Part shown: piece after piece, positions 45,556 to 50,354 of the stretch | Layout of the letters: every line of letters starts with the position of its first letter | How positions within the stretch are numbered: the first letter of the stretch is position 1 | Source of the DNA: Anaerolineae bacterium | GTDB taxonomy: Bacteria; Chloroflexota; Anaerolineae; B4-G1; DUEL01 | NCBI GenBank assembly: GCA_016931695.1 | Contig: JAFGEI010000017.1 | Span: forward strand, 1 to 50,354 | Length of the DNA stretch: 50,354 bases | Direction: 5' to 3' | Notes under the pieces: generated by a model | Seen by the model: only the letters and a program-made list of their open reading frames with translations | What the model was told of the DNA's origin: nothing | Database searches by the model: none | Translations under genes and position numbers: made by a program

Positions 45556-46341
45556 TTACCATACCTTCCAGGGCGCACTCTCTCGCCAGATGGTATCCAG
45601 TTGCAGTGCTTCTTTGAACGTATCCATCGAGCGCCAGAAACCGTCGTGGCGGTACATCATCAGCTCGCCCGCGGCGGCCAGGCGGGGCAGCGCCTCTCGC
45701 TCCAGGTGGACCGCGTCGCCGTCGGCCAGGTAGTCAAACATCCCGCGCTCAAAGACCATAAACCCGGCGTTGATCCAGTGATCCAGGACAGGCTTTTCGC
45801 CGAATTGGGTCACCTGGCCGTCGTCGCTGGCCTGTAGAATGCCGTATTGCGAGCGGGGGTGCACGCCGGTCACCGTCGCCAGCCGGCCGTGCTGTCGGTG
45901 GAAGGCGAGCAGCGCGTCGATGTCAATGTTACCCACGCCGTCGCCGTAGGTGACGAAAAAGGTGTCCGTGTCGATGTAGCGGGCGACGCGATAGATGCGC
46001 GACCCCTTTTCCGTGTGCAGCCCGGTGTCGGCGAGGGTGATCTCCCAGTCCTCCTCGATGTGGTTCTCGTGGTAGGTGACGGAGCAGGAGGAGCCGAGGC
46101 GGACGGTGCAGTCGTTGCGCAGCGCCTTGTAGTCGAGAAAGTATCGCTTGAGCGCCTGGGCCTGGTAGCCGAGGGCGAGGATGAACCGGTTGTGGCCAAA
46201 GGCGGCATAGATCTTGATCACGTGCCACAGGATGGGACGGTCGCCCACCTCGACCAGTTCCTTCTTGGTCGTCGTCGCGTCCTGCATGCGGGTGCCCTGC
46301 CCGCCGCAGAGAATGACCACCGGCAGCCGATCAGTCGTCAT
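45556..46341 (-). CDS. rfbF: glucose-1-phosphate cytidylyltransferase
   Basis: A 261-residue nucleotidyltransferase that makes CDP-glucose from CTP and glucose 1-phosphate, the first step to 3,6-dideoxyhexoses. [12 protein letters not shown] is the nucleotide loop, [20 protein letters not shown] is the family consensus, [13 protein letters not shown] carries the metal Asp, and [18 protein letters not shown] and [10 protein letters not shown] follow. Its ATG, with AGGAG upstream, overlaps the mtnA end by 11 nt, so the two are co-transcribed. Confidence 0.95.
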   Translation of the reverse strand: MTTDRLPVVILCGGQGTRMQDATTTKKELVEVGDRPILWHVIKIYAAFGHNRFILALGYQAQALKRYFLDYKALRNDCTVRLGSSCSVTYHENHIEEDWEITLADTGLHTEKGSRIYRVARYIDTDTFFVTYGDGVGNIDIDALLAFHRQHGRLATVTGVHPRSQYGILQASDDGQVTQFGEKPVLDHWINAGFMVFERGMFDYLADGDAVHLEREALPRLAAAGELMMYRHDGFWRSMDTFKEALQLDTIWRESAPWKVW

Positions 46342-47404
46342 CTTTTTCTCCTGTGACAGCCGCGCGCCCGGCCAGGCGGACCATCCCGGCCAGGGTCGTT
46401 GCGTAGGGCGGGTAGGCCACGCCGTTTTCGGTGACGATGCCGGTGACGTAGCGGTGGGGGGTAACGTCGAAGGCGGGGTTGGCGACCTGCACGCCGGGCG
46501 GGGCGATGGGCTGTCCCAGGAAGGTGAGCCCGGTCAGTTCTTCCGCCGCCCGTTCTTCGATGGGGATGTCGTCGCCGCTGAGCGTGGCCAGGTCGATGGT
46601 CGACGTCGGCACGCAGGGGTAGAAAGGGACGCCGTTTTCCTGCGCCACGACGGCCAGCTTGTAAGTGCCGATCTTGTTGGCCACATCGCCGTTGGCTGCC
46701 ACCCGGTCCGCGCCGACCAGGACGATGTCGACCTGCCCGGTGCGCAAAAAGTGACCGGCGGCGTTGTCGGCGATGAGGGTGAAGGGGATGCCTTCCTGCT
46801 GCAGTTCCCAGGCGGTGAGGCGGGCGCCTTGCAGTCGGGGGCGGGTCTCATCGACCAGGACGTGCACCTGCTTGCCCGCTTCGTGAGCGGCGCGGATGAC
46901 GCCCAGCGCGGTGCCGTAATCGACCGTGGCCAGGGCGCCGGTGTTGCAGTGGTGCAGGATCGTTGCGCCGTCGGGGACGAGGGCCGCGCCGACCTGGCCC
47001 AGGCGGCGGTTGATTGCCACGTCCTCGTCGGCAATCGCCTGCGCCTGTTCCAGGGCCGCGGAGCGCATCTGCGCAGCGGTGGGTTCGGCGGCGACCCGTC
47101 GCATAATCCGCTCGACGGCCCAGGCCAGGTTGACCGCAGTGGGGCGGGCGGCGCGCAGGGTGGTTGCTGCTGCTTCCAGGTCGGCCAGCAGGTCGGCCCG
47201 GCTGGAGGCGGTGCTGTCTTGGGCTGCCAGGGCCATGCCAAAGGCGGCGGCGGCGCCGATCGCCGGCGCGCCGCGCACCGCCATCTCGCGGATGGCCTGG
47301 GCGATTTCCCCCGGCTCGTCCAACTCCAGCCAATCGAGCTGGGTTGGGAGGAGCCGCTGATCGATCATTCGCACCCGACCATGATGCCACTCTACACTGC
47401 GCAC
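46331..47404 (-). CDS. mtnA: S-methyl-5-thioribose-1-phosphate isomerase
   Basis: A 357-residue eIF2B-fold isomerase of the methionine salvage pathway, turning methylthioribose 1-phosphate into methylthioribulose 1-phosphate. [35 protein letters not shown] (catalytic Cys region), [37 protein letters not shown] (catalytic Asp) and [20 protein letters not shown] are all present. The start is GTG with GGAGGGGGG upstream. It leads a unit whose next four genes make and use a CDP-sugar and whose last gene is an adenosine kinase. Confidence 0.95.
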   Translation of the reverse strand: MRSVEWHHGRVRMIDQRLLPTQLDWLELDEPGEIAQAIREMAVRGAPAIGAAAAFGMALAAQDSTASSRADLLADLEAAATTLRAARPTAVNLAWAVERIMRRVAAEPTAAQMRSAALEQAQAIADEDVAINRRLGQVGAALVPDGATILHHCNTGALATVDYGTALGVIRAAHEAGKQVHVLVDETRPRLQGARLTAWELQQEGIPFTLIADNAAGHFLRTGQVDIVLVGADRVAANGDVANKIGTYKLAVVAQENGVPFYPCVPTSTIDLATLSGDDIPIEERAAEELTGLTFLGQPIAPPGVQVANPAFDVTPHRYVTGIVTENGVAYPPYATTLAGMVRLAGRAAVTGEKDDD

Positions 47405-47416
47405 GTGCCCCCCTCC

Positions 47417-47445
47417 AAAAAAGAACGCTCTCGCGAGGGAGAGCG
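47417..47445 (-). terminator. intrinsic terminator hairpin in the mtnA leader
   Basis: On the minus strand CGCTCTC-CCTCGC-GAGAGCG (47445-47426) is followed at once by TTCTTTTTT (47425-47417). It lies downstream of the promoter at 47477-47505 but upstream of mtnA, so it can end both kamA-ligase readthrough and new mtnA transcripts. Confidence 0.7.
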
Positions 47446-47476
47446 ATGTGATCCCAGCCGCTCCGGAACGGCGTGT

Positions 47477-47505
47477 ATGGTAACATGGGGGAGGAATTTT
47501 GTCAA
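47477..47505 (-). promoter_or_regulatory. promoter of the mtnA-rfb-adoK unit
   Basis: TTGACA (47505-47500), exactly 17 nt, TACCAT (47482-47477) on the minus strand. Transcription would start near 47470, giving a leader of about 66 nt that contains the terminator hairpin. Confidence 0.65.
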
Positions 47506-47514
47506 TACACTGCC

Positions 47515-48579
47515 CTATAATAGCTCGTACCGCGCCAGCGCCTGTTCGAGGATCATGTTGACCAGTTCGGCGTGGTCGACCCCGTCGGCCTGCGCCTCGA
47601 TGACCAGGTCACTGATGCCGGGCGCCAGACCGGGCAGAGGGTTGATTTCCAGGATGTAGGGCCGGTCGCCGTCGGCTGCGTCGAGCCGAAAATCGACCCG
47701 CGCCACGTCCAGGCAGCCGGTGACGCGAAACGTCGCCGCAGTTAGCCAGTTCAACTCTGCCGCCAGGTCCGCGTCCAGCGGGGCGGGGCAGATGTAGGTC
47801 AGCTTGTCTGCCAGCTCGACCTTGGCGCGGTGAGTGTAGATTCCGCCCTCCTCCTCGGCGTAGGCGCCCAAATCGATCTCGAGCGGCGGCAGGAAGCGCA
47901 GGCCGCGTTGCACGCGCGGCGCCGTCTCGTCCTCTGGAACCCGCCGGGCGACCGGCGGCGCCAGATTGCCGACGACGCCCACCGTGATCTCTCGCCCGGC
48001 GACGAAATGTTCCACCAGGATTGGCTCCTGGTACTTTTCGAGCAGCCGGCTGACCTGTGCCCGCATTTGCGTCTCGTCGTGGACGATCGATTGTGGGCTG
48101 ATGCCCATTCCCGTTCCCTGGCGGCTGGGCTTGACAAAGAGCGGAAAGTCCAGCCCGTCGTCCAACGGCTCATCCGCTCGCTCCAGGACCTGGAAGGCGG
48201 GCGTCGGCAGGGCGTGAAAGGCCAGCACGCGCTTGGTCATGGGCTTGTCCAGCGTCAGGGCCAGGGTCAGCACCTTGGAGCCGGTGTACGGAATGCGCAG
48301 CATTTCGAGGATGGCTGGCACCTGGGCCTCCCGGCTGTCGCCAAAGTGCCCCTCGCAGATGTTGAAACAGATGTCGGGCGGCGATTTTTGCAGCCGCTCG
48401 TACAGGCTTGTATCTCCTTCCAGGAAGGTTGCCTGGTGTCCCCCCTCTTGCAGTGCGCTGATCATTGCCGCTACCGTGTGTTCCGCGTCCAGGTCGGCCC
48501 AGTAATCCTCCGGCATTCCCGGCCAGGTGGGGGCGTTTTTTTTCAGGTTGGCCAACACGGCAACCTTGAGCGCGCTCAT
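47515..48579 (-). CDS. ATP-grasp ligase related to D-alanine--D-alanine ligase
   Basis: A 354-residue ATP-grasp protein. [83 protein letters not shown] and [13 protein letters not shown] mirror Ddl enzymes. However, the first loop reads GDSRE instead of the usual GEDG, so the substrate may differ. Its ATG overlaps the KamA stop as ATGA. That coupling suggests it ligates the product of the aminomutase, or another amino acid, rather than serving as the housekeeping D-Ala ligase; this is inference. Confidence 0.85.
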   Translation of the reverse strand: MSALKVAVLANLKKNAPTWPGMPEDYWADLDAEHTVAAMISALQEGGHQATFLEGDTSLYERLQKSPPDICFNICEGHFGDSREAQVPAILEMLRIPYTGSKVLTLALTLDKPMTKRVLAFHALPTPAFQVLERADEPLDDGLDFPLFVKPSRQGTGMGISPQSIVHDETQMRAQVSRLLEKYQEPILVEHFVAGREITVGVVGNLAPPVARRVPEDETAPRVQRGLRFLPPLEIDLGAYAEEEGGIYTHRAKVELADKLTYICPAPLDADLAAELNWLTAATFRVTGCLDVARVDFRLDAADGDRPYILEINPLPGLAPGISDLVIEAQADGVDHAELVNMILEQALARYELL

Positions 48580-49937
48580 GCTTCCCCCTCCTCAGCCAGC
48601 GCTTTTTTGATCGGCCGCCAGCGGATGCGGGTCAGCCGCTGGTGGATTCGCTCAAAGCCTTCTGGAGCAATGGTTATTCGCTCCCCCGCCAGCAGCCCGA
48701 CGACGCCTTCTTGTCCTTCTTCGTCCAGTCGTCTCTGGCAAGCAGGGCAGCGGGATGGGTCGTGAGGGGCGTAATCTTCCGGCTCGCTGTAGGTGGTGAT
48801 GAATCCTTCAAAGTTGCGCAGTACGACGCGGCGGTCGGATTGGCTGATCAGGTACTGGGGCCCAATGGGCACCTTGCCGCCTCCTCCCGGCGCGTCGATG
48901 ACGTAGGTCGGCACGGCAAAGCCGGAGGTGTGACCCCGCAGCGCCTCGATAATCTCGATCCCTTTGCCCACCGGCGTGCGAAAGTGACCGGCGCCGGGTA
49001 CCAGGTCGCACTGGTAGAGATAGTAGGGCCGCACGCGCGCCCTGACCAGCGCGTGGACCAGCTCTTTCATCACGTTGGGGCAGTCGTTGATTCCGGCCAG
49101 CAGCACCGTCTGGCAGCCCAGGGGGATACCGGCGTCAGCCAGGCGGGTGCAGGCCGCAAAGGCCTCTGCGGTCATCTCGCGGGGATGATTGATGTGGACG
49201 TTCATCCACAGCGGGTGGTAGCGGCGGAGCATGGCCACCATCTCCGTATCGATGCGTTGGGGTAAGAAAATCGGTATTCGGGTGCCGATGCGCAGCACTT
49301 GTACGTGGGGGATGTCCCGCAGGCGCTGCAGCAGGTTTTCCAGGATGGGCAGTGGCAGCATTAGGGGGTCGCCGCCAGAGACGAGCACGTCCCGCACTGC
49401 AGGAGTGTTGGCGATGTATTCGATTTGGGTGGCATAGTGCTGGCGGCTGAACTGGACGTGCGGATCGCCCACGATGCGGCTGCGGGTGCAGTAGCGGCAG
49501 TAGCTGGCGCATTGGGTGGTGACCAGCATCAACACGCGGTCGGGATAACGGTGCACCAGCCCCGGCACGGGGGAATGGGCCTCTTCGCTCAGGGAGTCGA
49601 CCATCGCCGCCTGAAAGCCGATCAGCTCGCGCCGGGTCGGAATGACCTGGCGGCGAATTGGGCAGGTTGGGTCGTCCGGGTTCATTAGCGAGGCAAAGTA
49701 GGGGGTGACGTCGATGCGAAAGTGCTGTTCGGCCGCGATTCCTTCTTCTTCTTCGGGCGTCAGGCGGATGACCTGGCGCAGTTCGCCGGCGCTGCTCAGG
49801 CGGTGCATCAGTTGCCAGCGCCAATCATTCCATTCTTGTGGTGATACGGCGGCCCATATTGGGGCGCGCGGGGCGCCTGGGGCGAGTGTTGGCGCTGCCG
49901 AGCCCCCAGGTTCTTCCGGTTCTGTTGATTTGGACAT
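48576..49937 (-). CDS. KamA family radical SAM protein (lysine 2,3-aminomutase-like)
   Basis: A 453-residue radical SAM, PLP-dependent aminomutase. QCASYCRYCTRSR gives the cluster ligands Cys143, Cys147 and Cys150; DVLVSGGDPLML, RIGTRIPIFLPQRI, WMNVHINHPREMT, GCQTVLLAGIND and RPYYLYQCDLVPGAGHFRTP are KamA signatures, the last near the PLP lysine region (GKGIEIIEAL). A C-terminal CPACQRR is also present. It would convert L-lysine to beta-lysine or act on a related amino acid. Start choice: ATG at 49937 follows GAGGAGG, whereas upstream ATGs at 49958 and 49988 do not. It forms a two-gene unit with the ATP-grasp ligase. Confidence 0.9.
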   Translation of the reverse strand: MSKSTEPEEPGGSAAPTLAPGAPRAPIWAAVSPQEWNDWRWQLMHRLSSAGELRQVIRLTPEEEEGIAAEQHFRIDVTPYFASLMNPDDPTCPIRRQVIPTRRELIGFQAAMVDSLSEEAHSPVPGLVHRYPDRVLMLVTTQCASYCRYCTRSRIVGDPHVQFSRQHYATQIEYIANTPAVRDVLVSGGDPLMLPLPILENLLQRLRDIPHVQVLRIGTRIPIFLPQRIDTEMVAMLRRYHPLWMNVHINHPREMTAEAFAACTRLADAGIPLGCQTVLLAGINDCPNVMKELVHALVRARVRPYYLYQCDLVPGAGHFRTPVGKGIEIIEALRGHTSGFAVPTYVIDAPGGGGKVPIGPQYLISQSDRRVVLRNFEGFITTYSEPEDYAPHDPSRCPACQRRLDEEGQEGVVGLLAGERITIAPEGFERIHQRLTRIRWRPIKKALAEEGEA

Positions 49938-50053
49938 TTTCCTCCTCGGATGTGCCATGGTGTCTCTTGCCTTGGTGTCGGCGTACAAGGGACGCGAACC
50001 TGGCCAATTGGCATTGGGGTTTCTCGCTGTTTCTTACTGCCCTGGCAAAAGGC

Positions 50054-50075
50054 GGTGTTGGCGGCTCTCAACACC
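50054..50075 (-). other. hairpin in the kamA leader
   Basis: GGTGTTG and CAACACC form a perfect 7-bp stem around 8 nt, within the predicted leader of about 170 nt, followed on the minus strand by GCCTTTTGCC. The T-run is weak for a terminator; an attenuator role is possible but unsupported. Confidence 0.3.
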
Positions 50076-50117
50076 TGTCAAGGGGAGACACTTGGCGTAT
50101 TGGCTACGCTGGATCGT

Positions 50118-50146
50118 ATTATACGTCAATCCCGGTAAAAAGTGAA
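50118..50146 (-). promoter_or_regulatory. promoter of the kamA-ligase unit
   Basis: TTCACT (50146-50141), 17 nt, consensus TATAAT (50123-50118) on the minus strand, about 180 nt before the kamA ATG. Confidence 0.6.
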
Positions 50147-50206
50147 GCCGGACTTTTTGATAGTCTCCCTTTTGAGTGTTGGTCTAACCGAGCGGCAGAA
50201 AATCGG

Positions 50207-50235
50207 CCACGAATTAACGCGAATTCACACGAATT
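50207..50235. repeat. CCACGAATTAACGCGAATT-type repeat
   Basis: The word CCACGAATTAACGCGAATT continues as CACACGAATT. It matches the arm of the palindrome at 36183-36238 except at one A/G position. No gene is visible from 50147 to 50354; this repeat and the next palindrome occupy much of that stretch. Confidence 0.7.
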
Positions 50236-50303
50236 GAGGCAAAATTCGTATCTCGACAATGGCACACTTCAACATTGGATGCTCTACCGCAGTGGGAGAA
50301 GGG

Positions 50304-50354
50304 GAAAAGGGGGGTTTCGCAGGCGGCGAAGCCGCCTGCGAAACCCCCCTTTTC
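50304..50354. repeat. perfect palindrome, 24-bp arms with GAA loop (copy 2), at window edge
   Basis: The arm GAAAAGGGGGGTTTCGCAGG-CGGC pairs perfectly with 50331-50354 around GAA (50328-50330). The core GGCGAAGCC equals that of the palindrome at 2111-2149, with outer bases changed in matched pairs. It may extend past the window. Confidence 0.8.

Noticed and set aside
50054-50075. Firm call of a terminator or riboswitch in the kamA leader
   Set aside because: The 7-bp stem is followed by only four T; I recognise no known riboswitch consensus. Listed only as a low-confidence hairpin.

Overview
The window is GC-rich, densely coded bacterial DNA. It looks like an uncultured Chloroflexota genome, most likely Anaerolineae or a near relative. 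This is inferred from gene content: a run of giant GT-C membrane glycosyltransferases with beta-sandwich tails, a PTPS_related membrane protein, a KamA/ATP-grasp pair, an AlkZ-related/DUF6504/radical-SAM repair cluster, a Mycobacterium-like adenosine kinase, and GAAC-N4-GTTC (Gram-positive type) LexA-box syntax. No rRNA, tRNA, CRISPR array or transposase gene was seen.

Layout. 1-1755 (-) is the N-terminal part of a secreted Kelch-like/carboxypeptidase-regulatory-domain protein with a clear promoter. 2056-2314 is a patch of palindromic repeats, followed by an AT-rich, probably acquired PD-(D/E)XK nuclease gene (2379-3566, +). 3587-6403 (-) is a DNA-repair cluster: AlkZ-related protein, DUF6504, radical SAM-HhH protein and an alkyltransferase-like protein. 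Two leaderless-looking promoters serve it, one with a LexA-type operator. From a good sigma-70-type promoter at 6485-6513, a long rightward run follows: rmd-like reductase, gmd, phosphohexomutase, TatD nuclease, polyprenyl synthase, three families of glycosyltransferases (GT2, GT4, four GT-C) and a PTPS_related protein (to 25808). Then come an L,D-transpeptidase, a penicillin acylase homologue, ArfB and a YihY-family membrane protein (to 31106).

From 31090 to the end everything reads leftward: ahcY-glmS-ASKHA/RACo-like ferredoxin protein; an HTH-HD protein with an unrecognised C-terminal half plus a sensor histidine kinase; mtnA-rfbF-rfbG-(SDR-rfbH fusion)-GT2-adoK; and kamA-ATP-grasp ligase. 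Three intergenic stretches (1756-2378, 36072-36359, 50147-50354) hold families of related palindromic repeats.

How it fits together. The window builds two unusual deoxysugar donors: GDP-D-rhamnose (mutase, Gmd, Rmd) and a CDP-3,6-dideoxyhexose (RfbF, RfbG, RfbH plus a fused SDR). It also encodes a polyprenyl synthase, a DPM1-like polyprenyl-phosphate sugar synthase and a bank of GT-C enzymes that would use lipid-linked sugars outside the membrane. Together this suggests a complex cell-surface glycan. Around it sit S-adenosylmethionine by-product recycling genes (AhcY, MtnA, AdoK). Functions are assigned from sequence motifs read by eye; no database search was run.
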